This document shows, piece by piece, positions 20,046 through 28,645 of a stretch of 64,000 nucleotides of DNA. The notes beneath the pieces are model-generated. The model made no database searches and was not told the DNA's origin. It was given only the letters and a program-made list of their open reading frames with translations. A program made the position numbers and the translations under genes. The stretch's first letter is position 1; each line of letters starts with the position of its first letter. The DNA is from Winogradskyella immobilis (GTDB lineage: Bacteria > Bacteroidota > Bacteroidia > Flavobacteriales > Flavobacteriaceae), in contig NZ_JAIQXX010000007.1 in assembly GCF_021887715.1 (NCBI RefSeq), positions 62,001 through 126,000 of the forward strand. The letters are read 5' to 3'.

Positions 20046-20124
20046 TTACGAATCATTAATTTTTGATTAACCTCAAATCTTGATATCGGTGGTTTCTTTG
20101 CATCAGCAATTTTTTATAAAACTG

Positions 20125-22926
20125 ATGAAAAAATTATTCTTATTAATAGCATTATTATTTACAGCACTTTCTTTTGCACAAGAGATTGGATCTGTTAAAG
20201 GTCTAATCACGGATAAAGAGTTTAACAATGAACCTTTACCATATGCAAGCGTAGTAATTAAAGGGACTTCTAAAGGTGTTTCTTCTAATGAAGAAGGTAT
20301 CTATGAATTTAAAGATCTAGACGTTGGGTCATATATTTTAGTTTTTAGTTTTGTGGGTTACGAAACCCAAGAAATAAAAGTTGAGGTTGTCGCTAATAAA
20401 GTAACTGTAGTTAATGTACCATTAGGTGTAAGTGCTGCAAGTCTTAGCGAGGTTGTTATTACTACAACTACACGTAAAGAAAGTGAGGCTGCATTATTAT
20501 TAGACCAGAAAAAAGCGACAGAAATTAAGCAAAGTATTGGAGCTGTAGAGCTTTCTAGAAAAGGAGTTGGAGATGCTGCTGGTGCTGTATCTAAAATTTC
20601 TGGAGTTTCTAAACAAGAAGGTTCTAGCAACGTATATGTCCGTGGTTTAGGTGATCGTTACTTAAACACAACATTAAATGGTTTATCATTACCGTCTAAT
20701 GACGTTAACAAGAAAAATGTTGATTTAAACTTATTTTCAACAGATATTATAGAAAATGTATCTATAAGTAAAGCCTATTCTTCAAGATTTTATGGTGATT
20801 TTTCTGCTGGTAATGTAGACATCTCTTCAAAAGATTATAAAGGAGATTGGTTCTTCGATTTTTATACAGGTTCATCTGTAAATACAAATGCTGCCGACCA
20901 GAATTTCTTAAAAAGTGAAGGCACAAGTTATTTTGGGTTTTACAACAGATTTGATAATGATCCTTTCGCTGTAGTATTATCTCATGGTTTTGACTCTGTA
21001 GATTTAAATACACCAATCAATATTAATTTTGGTGGTTCTTTCGGAAAATCTTTTGATTTTGAAAATGGTAGTCGTTTAAGTTTTTATGGTACGGGTTCAT
21101 TTGAAAACAGTTTTGAATACCGTAGAGGTTCTAACATTAATTTTACTAATGTTGAAGACAGAGCTTTTGAAGATGCTGAAGAGTTTGAATATAGCACAAA
21201 GACCACTGGAATGTTAGCTGTTAATTACAAGTTAGATAATAACAATAGTTTTAAATTTAACTCATTATTTATCAATGACTCATCTGATAGAGTTGGTAAT
21301 TTTGGAATTGATGGTGGTGGTAGAAATAGAAACGCTATACAAAATACGGATGAAGGATTTTTTCAATCTAATGTGCAATTTGATCAAAACTTAATCTATG
21401 TCAATCAATTATTAGGTAAACACAATTACGAAAAATTTGAAATTGATTGGGGTATTGGTTACAATGTAGTAAACGCTCATCAACCAGATAGAAGACGTAT
21501 TAGTTTAGAAAACTATCAATTGGCTTTAGATAATGATCCTAATACAAATCCTACACTTTTTAGTAATGTTGTTTTTGATAATCAACGTTATTTCCAAAAC
21601 ATAGAAGATGAAGAGTTAAACGGACGTATTAATTTTGAATACGACTACGCTGAAAATATTAAAATAAATGCTGGTTATAATGGACGAACTAAACAACGTG
21701 ATTTTGATAATATCCGTTTTGGTTATGATATTGTAAACCCAAATACACCTGTTACTGATGTTAATGATTTTGATAGCTTATTTTCATTAGAAAATTTAAA
21801 TACTTCAAGTAACCCAAATGGGCTTTTTAACATTAGAGTTATTAATAATCTTCCTGGTCAAAGCAATACAAATCGTCCTGGCTTACCAGAAAACACCTAT
21901 AATGGTCAATTAGATGTACATGCTGGTTATGTTAATGCAGAAATAACTGCAGATGATAATAAATGGTTATTTGTACCTGGGTTGCGTGTTGAATCTTTTG
22001 ATCAAAATATTAGTTTCGATGTCATTAACTTAGGTAACGAAGGTCAAAGTAGTCGCTCTTTTTCCGATGTAGTTTACTTGCCGAGTTTAAGTGTTAAGTA
22101 TAATATTAATGAAGATCAAAATGTCCGTTTTGCAATTAGCGAAACCATTTCTCTTCCTGAGTTTAAAGAAGTTGCACCTTTTGTTTACGAAAGTGTATCA
22201 CAACGTATTGGTGGTAATCCGGATGTATTAGGTTTCTCAAGAATATTAAATATAGATTTAAAATATGATTGGTTTTTAAGTAAAAATGAAATCATCTCTA
22301 TTGGCGGATTCTACAAACGCATCAATGACCCTATAAACCAAGTTGTTGCTTTTGATGCAACAGGAACCCAACGTTTCTTTAGAACAGGTGATAATGCTGA
22401 AGTTATTGGGCTTGAATTAGAGCTTCGCAAAAATATTATTATGCAAGATGAAGATAATGCTAAATTATCTGGTGGTTTCAACGTAACCTTAACAAACACA
22501 AAACAAGATTTATTTGAAACTGTTGACGGTACTATATTCGATGTAAGCTTTAGTAGCGACGAAGAAGAATTACAAGGAGCTTCACCTGTAATTATAAACG
22601 CAGATTTAAGCTACTCACCAAAAATTGGAACATATGAACCTAATGCAAACTTAGTGTTCTCTTATTTCTCTGATAGAATCGATGCTTTAGGTTCTGGCCA
22701 ATTAGGTAATGTTATAGAAAAAGGTATTCCTACTCTAGATTTTATTCTTAAAAGTGAGATTACAGAAAAGCTAGAGTTTAACTTTTCTGCAAAAAATCTT
22801 TTAAATCCAACCATTCAATACGAAAGAGAAGGCACAGGAGTTTTAGTAACCTCGCCTAATGGTAAGGATGTTACAGATTATAGAAGAGGACTTAATATAG
22901 GCTTTCAATTAAAATATAAATTTTAA
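20125..22926 (+). CDS. TonB-dependent outer-membrane receptor, probably phosphate-related
   Basis: 933 residues. I start at ATG 20125 because it opens a clean signal peptide (MKKLFLLIALLFTALSFAQ); an upstream in-frame ATG at 20080 would bury it. Next come a carboxypeptidase-D-like domain (about 24-105), a plug (about 130-235; VYVRGLGDRYLNTTLNG) and a 22-strand barrel ending in KYKF. It is followed 48 bp later by a beta-helix lipoprotein. The Pho-box-like repeats upstream and the porin/PiT genes downstream suggest uptake of phosphate or phosphate esters under P limitation. That role is inferred from context; the sequence alone says only TonB-dependent import. Confidence 0.88.
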   Translation: MKKLFLLIALLFTALSFAQEIGSVKGLITDKEFNNEPLPYASVVIKGTSKGVSSNEEGIYEFKDLDVGSYILVFSFVGYETQEIKVEVVANKVTVVNVPLGVSAASLSEVVITTTTRKESEAALLLDQKKATEIKQSIGAVELSRKGVGDAAGAVSKISGVSKQEGSSNVYVRGLGDRYLNTTLNGLSLPSNDVNKKNVDLNLFSTDIIENVSISKAYSSRFYGDFSAGNVDISSKDYKGDWFFDFYTGSSVNTNAADQNFLKSEGTSYFGFYNRFDNDPFAVVLSHGFDSVDLNTPININFGGSFGKSFDFENGSRLSFYGTGSFENSFEYRRGSNINFTNVEDRAFEDAEEFEYSTKTTGMLAVNYKLDNNNSFKFNSLFINDSSDRVGNFGIDGGGRNRNAIQNTDEGFFQSNVQFDQNLIYVNQLLGKHNYEKFEIDWGIGYNVVNAHQPDRRRISLENYQLALDNDPNTNPTLFSNVVFDNQRYFQNIEDEELNGRINFEYDYAENIKINAGYNGRTKQRDFDNIRFGYDIVNPNTPVTDVNDFDSLFSLENLNTSSNPNGLFNIRVINNLPGQSNTNRPGLPENTYNGQLDVHAGYVNAEITADDNKWLFVPGLRVESFDQNISFDVINLGNEGQSSRSFSDVVYLPSLSVKYNINEDQNVRFAISETISLPEFKEVAPFVYESVSQRIGGNPDVLGFSRILNIDLKYDWFLSKNEIISIGGFYKRINDPINQVVAFDATGTQRFFRTGDNAEVIGLELELRKNIIMQDEDNAKLSGGFNVTLTNTKQDLFETVDGTIFDVSFSSDEEELQGASPVIINADLSYSPKIGTYEPNANLVFSYFSDRIDALGSGQLGNVIEKGIPTLDFILKSEITEKLEFNFSAKNLLNPTIQYEREGTGVLVTSPNGKDVTDYRRGLNIGFQLKYKF

Positions 22927-22974
22927 ATATAAACACATAAATATTAATTAAACATTTAATCAAATTTAAAAACA

Positions 22975-24156
22975 ATGAAAAAGAATTTTTTATTAGGGTT
23001 AGCGATTTTTGGATTACTTTTTAATTCATGTACATCAGATGATACTGCTGATATTATTATTAATGATAACGGAGGAGGTGATGACACTCCACCACCATCT
23101 GGCACTATATTTTTATCAGGTACATTTACCGAAGATTTAACCTTAGATGCTAACGAAACTTATGTATTAAATGGATCATTAATAATGGCTGCTGGTACTA
23201 CATTAACTATCCCTGCTGGGATGACAATTGAAGCCTTAGCTGAGGGTTCTGATGTGTATATAGCAATTGCTCAAGGAGCGCAGATTATAGCTAATGGTAC
23301 TGCTGATAACCCAATTATTTTAACTTCTGATGCTTCTGCACCACAAGCCGGAGATTGGGGAGGTGTTATTGTACTTGGTGAAGCACCAATTAATTCTGTA
23401 ACAGGTGCAGCTACTGCAACTTCTGAAATTGCAAGTTTACCTTATGGTGGTACAAACGCAGAGGATAATTCTGGTAGTATAAGATATATGCGTGTACAAT
23501 ATTCTGGTGCTGCTGCTGATGGACAGTCAGAAAATAATGGGTTCTCTTTCTACGGGGTTGGTAGAGGCACAGTGATTGAATTTATTCAAGTATTTGAAGG
23601 TAGTGATGACGGTGTAGAATTCTTTGGAGGAACTGTAAATGTCAACAATGTTGTTGTTGTTAATTCTCAAGATGATTCTATAGATTGGACAGAAGGATAT
23701 TCTGGAACTATTACAGATGCCTATGTGCTTCATGGTGCTGAGCACGATAAAGGTATTGAGGCCGATGGTTACAATACAGATATAGGAAACAATTCTAATC
23801 CTTTATTCTTCTCTAGACCAAACATTAACAACCTAACTATAATAGGAAATGGTTCTGGTACAGGTAATGAAGCTATACGTTTAAGAGCTGGTACACAAGG
23901 TATTTTTACTAATGTTTTAATCGAAGGTTTTGAAGAAGGTTTTGATTTAGATGGCGATGATGGAGATAACCCAACAGGTGCTGGTGTACTAAGTGGTGAT
24001 TTATCTGTAACTGATGTAACATTTACTGATGTTATACTAGAGGTAAAGAATGATACAGGAGAAACATTTATGGATTCAGATTTCTTATCTGGTATCGGTA
24101 GTGCTACAGGAACTGACTTTGCAACCTGGGGCGCAGGTTGGACTGTAGGTCTTTAA
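22975..24156 (+). CDS. Surface lipoprotein with predicted right-handed beta-helix
   Basis: 393 residues. The lipobox LLFNSC is followed by TSDDTADI, an acidic run like the surface-export signal described for Flavobacteriia lipoproteins, and a Gly/Asp/Pro linker. The body has repeated short hydrophobic strands with Asn/Gly turns (NNLTIIGNGSGTGNEAIRLR, TNVLIEGFEEGFDLDGDDGD), as in parallel beta-helix proteins. It lies 48 bp after the TonB receptor, in SusD-like position, so it is probably the receptor's surface partner. Similar proteins are sometimes mislabelled multidrug transporter in databases; nothing here supports that. No catalytic motif recognised. Confidence 0.75.
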   Translation: MKKNFLLGLAIFGLLFNSCTSDDTADIIINDNGGGDDTPPPSGTIFLSGTFTEDLTLDANETYVLNGSLIMAAGTTLTIPAGMTIEALAEGSDVYIAIAQGAQIIANGTADNPIILTSDASAPQAGDWGGVIVLGEAPINSVTGAATATSEIASLPYGGTNAEDNSGSIRYMRVQYSGAAADGQSENNGFSFYGVGRGTVIEFIQVFEGSDDGVEFFGGTVNVNNVVVVNSQDDSIDWTEGYSGTITDAYVLHGAEHDKGIEADGYNTDIGNNSNPLFFSRPNINNLTIIGNGSGTGNEAIRLRAGTQGIFTNVLIEGFEEGFDLDGDDGDNPTGAGVLSGDLSVTDVTFTDVILEVKNDTGETFMDSDFLSGIGSATGTDFATWGAGWTVGL

Positions 24157-24216
24157 ATCATTAAAATAAAATAGACTAAACTATCATTTGAGTTCGTAGT
24201 TTAAGTTTATAGTAAT

Positions 24217-24249
24217 AAAAAAGCATCCTAATAATTAGGATGCTTTTTT
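24217..24249. terminator. Bidirectional terminator
   Basis: A 14-bp stem (AAAAAAGCATCCTA / TAGGATGCTTTTTT) with a 5-nt loop, between the convergent lipoprotein and MORN-like genes. Confidence 0.92.
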
Positions 24250-24271
24250 GTTGTTTTAGTAATTCTATTTA

Positions 24272-24637
24272 TTAATTCCGTATGGCCAAAGAGGTTTTAT
24301 CATCTCTCTTCCATTCATTAACACTAACAATAGCATTATTTGTATAATCTACTTCTTTTAAGGTTTCATTTGTCCAAAAAAACCACTTGCCGACTTTTCT
24401 CCCATTATCATAATTCGCTGAAACATTCTTTTTACCTTCAGTATTAAAACTCAGCCATTCACCTTGTAATTTACCATCTAAAGTATAAGATCCTGTCTGG
24501 CTTACAACTCCATTGTCATGATAATATGTTACATCAATTAAATTGCTGTTTTTGTTAAGTTTTAGTATTCTCTCTTGTTGAGCAAAAGAAACGATACTGA
24601 TTAATAAAACGAATAAGAGCAAAACTTTTTTGTTCAT
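24272..24637 (-). CDS. Secreted MORN/YwqK-like repeat protein
   Basis: 121 residues. The signal peptide (VLLLFVLLISIVSFAQ) is followed by three or four short repeats of the YwqK/MORN type: YYHDNGVVSQTGSYTLDGKLQGEW, then a G-K-W-x-x-W unit (GRKVGKWFFWTNETLKEVDY). Such repeats are structural and give no enzymatic prediction. Homologues are often labelled YwqK-family antitoxin or, wrongly I think, nicotinic acid mononucleotide adenylyltransferase. It lies inside the phosphate locus on the opposite strand. The repeat pair at 24706-24727 is 69 nt upstream of its start. Confidence 0.75.
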   Translation of the reverse strand: MNKKVLLLFVLLISIVSFAQQERILKLNKNSNLIDVTYYHDNGVVSQTGSYTLDGKLQGEWLSFNTEGKKNVSANYDNGRKVGKWFFWTNETLKEVDYTNNAIVSVNEWKRDDKTSLAIRN

Positions 24638-24705
24638 AATTATGGGTTTTATAATTTACTTATTACACGAATATAAAGATTCATTAATATTTAAGCAACA
24701 ATTAA

Positions 24706-24727
24706 TTAACATTAAATTTACATTAAA
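24706..24727 (+). repeat. 11-bp direct repeat pair, Pho-box-like
   Basis: TTAACATTAAA and TTTACATTAAA are immediately adjacent (10 of 11 bases identical). Same period and similar core (AACATT) as the boxes before the porin and PiT genes. It may serve the minus-strand MORN-like gene or be part of a longer activator array. Confidence 0.5.
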
Positions 24728-24781
24728 ACGTTATTTATTTGAAAATCAGTTATTTAAAAATATTTTTTTATTAATAAAGTT

Positions 24782-24821
24782 TAATAATTAGTTAATAATA
24801 GCGTTACAATAACATTAAACT
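24782..24821 (+). promoter_or_regulatory. Four-unit 11-bp-phased Pho-box-like array
   Basis: TAATAAT (24782), TAATAAT (24793), TTACAAT (24804) and TTAAACT (24815), each separated by 4 bases. It ends 7 bases before the -7 box at 24829, where an activator replacing -33 recognition would sit. Confidence 0.5.
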
Positions 24822-24828
24822 CCTCATT

Positions 24829-24836
24829 TACATTTG
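24829..24836 (+). promoter_or_regulatory. -7 box (TACATTTG) of a predicted small RNA
   Basis: Exact TAnnTTTG with no downstream coding gene before the terminator at 24913; predicted start about 24841-24843. Confidence 0.55.
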
Positions 24837-24841
24837 TCACC

Positions 24842-24940
24842 ATCTTATATAAGAGATATTAGTTTCGTATAATCTATTAGTTTTTGTCGACTAATTATCA
24901 TGAATTCTAATGACTGCCTTTGGCCAAGGCAGTTTTTTTG
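24842..24940 (+). ncRNA. Candidate small RNA of about 100 nt, possibly phosphate-responsive
   Basis: It is bounded by an exact -7 box and a strong Rho-independent terminator and contains no convincing ORF (the ATG at 24900 reads straight through the terminator). An internal stem ATTAGT/ACTAAT (24876-24895) precedes the terminator hairpin ACTGCCTT/AAGGCAGT. The four-unit Pho-box-like array sits directly upstream. The alternative is a 5' attenuator of the porin mRNA, but the porin has a separate repeat pair and -7-like box after the terminator, which favours an independent RNA. No RNA family recognised. Confidence 0.5.
24913..24939 (+). terminator. Rho-independent terminator of the candidate small RNA
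   Basis: An 8-bp stem (ACTGCCTT / AAGGCAGT), 5-nt loop and seven T on the plus strand; no T-run on the other side, so it acts only on plus-strand transcripts. No plus-strand gene precedes it since the terminator at 24217. Confidence 0.85.
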
Positions 24941-24961
24941 CTTAAAAATTAATACTTAGGA

Positions 24962-24979
24962 AACATTTAGTTAACATTA
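24962..24979 (+). promoter_or_regulatory. Pho-box-like repeat pair before the porin
   Basis: AACATTT (24962) and AACATTA (24973), 11 bp apart, ending 6 nt before a -7-like box (24986-24993). Confidence 0.5.
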
Positions 24980-25020
24980 GAATTAGTTCTTTGCACCTGA
25001 CAAAAACTAATAATATTTTA

Positions 25021-26244
25021 ATGAAACTTAAATTTACTATAGTTGCTATTGTAATAGCGACTATAACTTCGCTTAATGCACAGGAAATCAGTGATTCTAA
25101 ATTCGGAAAAGGAATTTTTAATTTTGTTGCTAAAGACAGCTCTTTTAGCATAAAATTCGGAGCTCGTATTCAAGTACGTTCTACATCTACTTGGAATTAT
25201 GATCAAGCAGGTAGTCAATTCGGAAGTCCAGATCACAATTTTGATGTGCGTAGAGCACGTTTAAAATTTGATGGTTTTGCTTACAGTCCTAAACTTAGAT
25301 ATAAAATAGAATTAGGATTATCTAATAGAGATCTTTCTGGTGCGAATGAATTTAACAGAGAAACACCACGTCAAATTCTTGATGCTGTTATTATGTGGAA
25401 TTTTGCAGGAAATTGGGAACTTTGGGCCGGACAGACAAAACTACCTGGAAATATAGAACGTGTTGTGTCTTCTGCTAATCTTCAATTTATAGATCGTTCG
25501 TTATTAAACAGTCGTTTTAATATTGATCGTGATTTAGGAATACAAATTCGCCATAAAGATGTCATAGGAGAAAAGTTTGTTATAAGAGAAAAGTTCTCAC
25601 TATCACAAGGAGAAGGACGTAACATTACTGAAGGTAATATTGGTGGTTTACAATATACAGGTCGTGTAGAATTTTTACCTTTTGGTGAATTTGAAGCTAA
25701 AGGTGATTATGTGCAATCAGATTTAAAACGCGAAGAAACACCTAAGTTATTTTTAGCATTTACTTATAATTATAATGAAGATGCTGTAAGGTCTAGAAGT
25801 GGTTTAGGCAGCTTTCTATTTATTGATGGTGGAGATAATTTATTTGAAAGTGATGCAACTACTATATTTGCAGATGCTATGTTTAAATATAAAGGATTTG
25901 CCTTTATGGGAGAATATGCACATCGTGATGTAGATAATGTAATTGCGCTTAATAGTGATGGTACAACAACAGGAAGTGGATTTAGTACTGGTAATGCACT
26001 AAACTTACAGGCTAGTTATGTATTTAAAAACAATTATGAAATTGCGGGACGTTTTACAACATTAGATGAAGAAAATGTAAGCAACGCCACAATTGTAGAT
26101 TTAGACACTAACGAGTATACTCTAGGAGTTTCTAAATTTATTGTAGGTCATAAATTAAAAGTACAATCGGATTTAAGTTATAGAACATTTAATGGTAATG
26201 AAGGTAGAATTGAATACAGGCTTGGTTTCGATTTACATTTTTAA
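25021..26244 (+). CDS. Phosphate-selective porin, OprP/OprO family
   Basis: 407 residues. ATG 25021 gives a clean signal peptide (MKLKFTIVAIVIATITSLNA); the in-frame upstream ATG at 24991 overlaps the -7-like box and is rejected. The mature protein starts with KFGKGIFNFVAKDSSFSIKF and continues RRARLKFDGFAYSPKLRYKI, which matches the Porin_O_P barrel. It ends in a terminal Phe (GFDLHF), as outer-membrane barrels do. The family forms anion channels, phosphate-selective in Pseudomonas. Its place between Pho-box-like repeats and a PiT transporter supports a phosphate role. Confidence 0.88.
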   Translation: MKLKFTIVAIVIATITSLNAQEISDSKFGKGIFNFVAKDSSFSIKFGARIQVRSTSTWNYDQAGSQFGSPDHNFDVRRARLKFDGFAYSPKLRYKIELGLSNRDLSGANEFNRETPRQILDAVIMWNFAGNWELWAGQTKLPGNIERVVSSANLQFIDRSLLNSRFNIDRDLGIQIRHKDVIGEKFVIREKFSLSQGEGRNITEGNIGGLQYTGRVEFLPFGEFEAKGDYVQSDLKREETPKLFLAFTYNYNEDAVRSRSGLGSFLFIDGGDNLFESDATTIFADAMFKYKGFAFMGEYAHRDVDNVIALNSDGTTTGSGFSTGNALNLQASYVFKNNYEIAGRFTTLDEENVSNATIVDLDTNEYTLGVSKFIVGHKLKVQSDLSYRTFNGNEGRIEYRLGFDLHF

Positions 26245-26248
26245 AACA

Positions 26249-26266
26249 TAACATTTAGATAACACA
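26249..26266 (+). promoter_or_regulatory. Pho-box-like repeat pair before the PiT gene
   Basis: TAACATT (26249) and TAACACA (26260), 11 bp apart, 42 nt upstream of the PiT ATG; a -7-like box GACTTTTG lies at 26285-26292. Confidence 0.45.
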
Positions 26267-26308
26267 ACGCAAAAATTATCTTAAGACTTTTGCAAAACGA
26301 ATCAAATT

Positions 26309-28585
26309 ATGGAAAATATGTACTTATTTATGTTGATAGCCATTACCGTTTTAGCGGTGGCAGACATAGTAGTTGGTGTTAGTAATGATGCTATTAATTT
26401 CTTAAACTCAGCAATAGGCTCAAAAGCCATTTCTATGCGTACAATAATGATTGTAGCGAGTTTAGGTATTTTTATTGGAGCTGTCTATTCTAGTGGCTTA
26501 ATGGAAGTAGCACGTAAAGGTATTTTTGTGCCTGGTATGTTTAGCTTTCATGAAATTATGCTCATATTTATGGCAGTAATGATTACCGATATTTTGTTAT
26601 TAGACTTTTTTAATACACTTGGTCTACCAACATCTACTACGGTATCTATTGTTTTTAATTTACTTGGAGCAGCAGTAGTTACGGCTTTAATAAAAATTGG
26701 TCATTCTGATCAATATACTTTATCTGACTTAGGGAGTTTTATTAATACAGCTAAAGCTATAGAAATTATTAGCGGTATTTTACTCTCCGTTGTTATTGCT
26801 TTTAGTGTTGGCGCTATAGTTCAGTGGATATCACGTTTAGTGTTTACTTTCCATTATGAAAATAAAATAAAAAATTTAGGTGCAATATTTGGAGGTCTAG
26901 CATTAACCGCAATATTATATTTCATTTTTATGAAAGGTCTTAAGGGCACTCCTTATTATAAAGATTTAAAAGGTTATGTAGAAGGCAATGAAGTGTATAT
27001 TATATCTATTGGCTTTGTTTTATTTACACTACTATCATATGCATTTCAAAAAATTACAAAAAAGAGTATTCTTCTTATTGTAATCGCTGTAGGTACATTT
27101 GGGTTAGCTTTAGCATTTTCTGGTAATGATCTTGTAAACTTTATTGGTGTACCAATGGCTGCTTATCACTCTTACGAAGCATGGATTGCTAGCGGAACTG
27201 AAGCATCTGGTTTTATGATGGATGTCTTAGATAAGAAAATGCCAGCAGAACCTTTCTTGTTATTTATTGCTGGTGGCATAATGGTAGTTACATTATGGTT
27301 TTCTAAAAAAGCAAAGACAGTTGCTGAAACTGAAATTAGCTTATCTCGTCAAGGAGAAACACATGAAAAATTTGAACCTAATGCTTTATCTCGATCTGTT
27401 GTAAAAGGAACATCTTGGTTATCTAATGCTTGTAGTTCTATTCTTCCTAAAGCTACGCAAGAACGTATTGATAGAAGTTTTCATAAACCAGAAAATAATT
27501 TAACCAAAGCACAAAGCATTGATGCACCTGCTTTTGATATGATTAGAGCATCTGTTAACCTTATGGTCGCTGGTGTATTAATCGCTATAGCAACGTCTAT
27601 GAAACTACCATTATCTACAACATATGTTACATTTATGGTAGCTATGGGTACATCTTTAGCGGATAGAGCTTGGGGAAGTGAAAGTGCTGTATATAGGGTC
27701 GCTGGTGTTTTAAATGTTATTGGCGGATGGTTTGGCACAGCCTTTGGAGCTTTTACAGCTGCAGGTATTGTTGTTTTCCTAATCAATTGGGAACCTCAAG
27801 TAATCACTCCTATATTATTAATAGTTACCGTATTCTTATTATATAGAAACTACAAAGCTCACCAAAAGAACTCTAAAAAAATTGTTGAAGCAGATAGTTT
27901 ATCAACTTCTGAAGAAAGCAGTTCTGTACAAGGAGTTATTTATGAAAGTGCTAAAAACATTTCTAGCGTTGTTAACCGTGGTAACAGAATCTACACCAAT
28001 GCTATTAAAGGTTTAGCTAAACAAGATTTATCATCTCTTAAAAAGAATAAAAAACAAGTCTCTAAACTTTCTGATGAAGTAGATAGTTTACGTGATAACA
28101 TCTTTTATTTTATTAAAAATTTAGACGAATCTAGTGTTGAAGCTAGTAATTTCTATATTAATATATTAGGATATTTACAAGACATGACACAATCTTTAGA
28201 ATATATTTCTAATACTAGTCATAAACACATTAATAATAACCATAAGAAACTTAAGTTTAGTCAGGTTAAAGAATTGAAAGAAGTTGATGATGCTCTAGAA
28301 GTATTATTTGTTGATATTAAAAGTGCTTTTGATTCTCGTTCATTTGAAGAAATTGAAATTATCTTAAATAAAAGAAAAGAGACTTTTGATATAGTAACGT
28401 CTAAAATCGTTAAACAAGTAGCACGTACAAGAACTGAAGAGTCAAGTCCTAAAAACACGACGCTTTACTTTAGTTTATTACTAGAAACTAAAGACTTACT
28501 TACTGCAACTATGAACTTATTAGAAGAATATCATAATGCTCATGATGGTTCAGTTGAGCCTGCTAAAATTACACCTGAATCGTAA
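26309..28585 (+). CDS. Inorganic phosphate transporter (PiT family) with C-terminal PhoU-like domain
   Basis: 758 residues. Ten or more membrane helices carry the duplicated PiT signature: VVGVSNDAINFLNSAIGS (about residue 20) and FSGNDLVNFIGVPMAAY (about 270). A third signature-like helix follows at LPLSTTYVTFMVAMGTSLA (about 435). From about residue 545 the chain is soluble, helical and charged (DEVDSLRDNIFYFIKNLDES), like the PhoU/DUF47 proteins that normally accompany PiT as a separate pit accessory gene. PiT carries metal-phosphate with protons or sodium across the inner membrane. It follows the porin by 64 bp with its own Pho-like repeat. The fusion is long for a PiT (usually 400-500). 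Confidence 0.92.
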   Translation: MENMYLFMLIAITVLAVADIVVGVSNDAINFLNSAIGSKAISMRTIMIVASLGIFIGAVYSSGLMEVARKGIFVPGMFSFHEIMLIFMAVMITDILLLDFFNTLGLPTSTTVSIVFNLLGAAVVTALIKIGHSDQYTLSDLGSFINTAKAIEIISGILLSVVIAFSVGAIVQWISRLVFTFHYENKIKNLGAIFGGLALTAILYFIFMKGLKGTPYYKDLKGYVEGNEVYIISIGFVLFTLLSYAFQKITKKSILLIVIAVGTFGLALAFSGNDLVNFIGVPMAAYHSYEAWIASGTEASGFMMDVLDKKMPAEPFLLFIAGGIMVVTLWFSKKAKTVAETEISLSRQGETHEKFEPNALSRSVVKGTSWLSNACSSILPKATQERIDRSFHKPENNLTKAQSIDAPAFDMIRASVNLMVAGVLIAIATSMKLPLSTTYVTFMVAMGTSLADRAWGSESAVYRVAGVLNVIGGWFGTAFGAFTAAGIVVFLINWEPQVITPILLIVTVFLLYRNYKAHQKNSKKIVEADSLSTSEESSSVQGVIYESAKNISSVVNRGNRIYTNAIKGLAKQDLSSLKKNKKQVSKLSDEVDSLRDNIFYFIKNLDESSVEASNFYINILGYLQDMTQSLEYISNTSHKHINNNHKKLKFSQVKELKEVDDALEVLFVDIKSAFDSRSFEEIEIILNKRKETFDIVTSKIVKQVARTRTEESSPKNTTLYFSLLLETKDLLTATMNLLEEYHNAHDGSVEPAKITPES

Positions 28586-28607
28586 TTTTACAATAATTAT
28601 AAAAACA

Positions 28608-28645
28608 AAAAGCCTTAATTCTTTAAAAGAATTAAGGCTTTTTTA
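28608..28645. terminator. Bidirectional terminator between PiT and chrA
   Basis: A 13-bp stem (AGCCTTAATTCTT / AAGAATTAAGGCT) flanked by A- and T-runs, between convergent genes. Confidence 0.92.

Larger units (their letters stand above)
24638..25020. other. 383-bp regulatory gap between MORN-like gene and porin
   Basis: No protein gene is supported. Contents in order: a direct-repeat pair (24706-24727), a four-unit 11-bp array (24782-24821), a -7 box (24829-24836), a terminator (24913-24939), a second repeat pair (24962-24979) and a -7-like box (GTTCTTTG, 24986-24993) ahead of the porin ATG. Confidence 0.7.
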
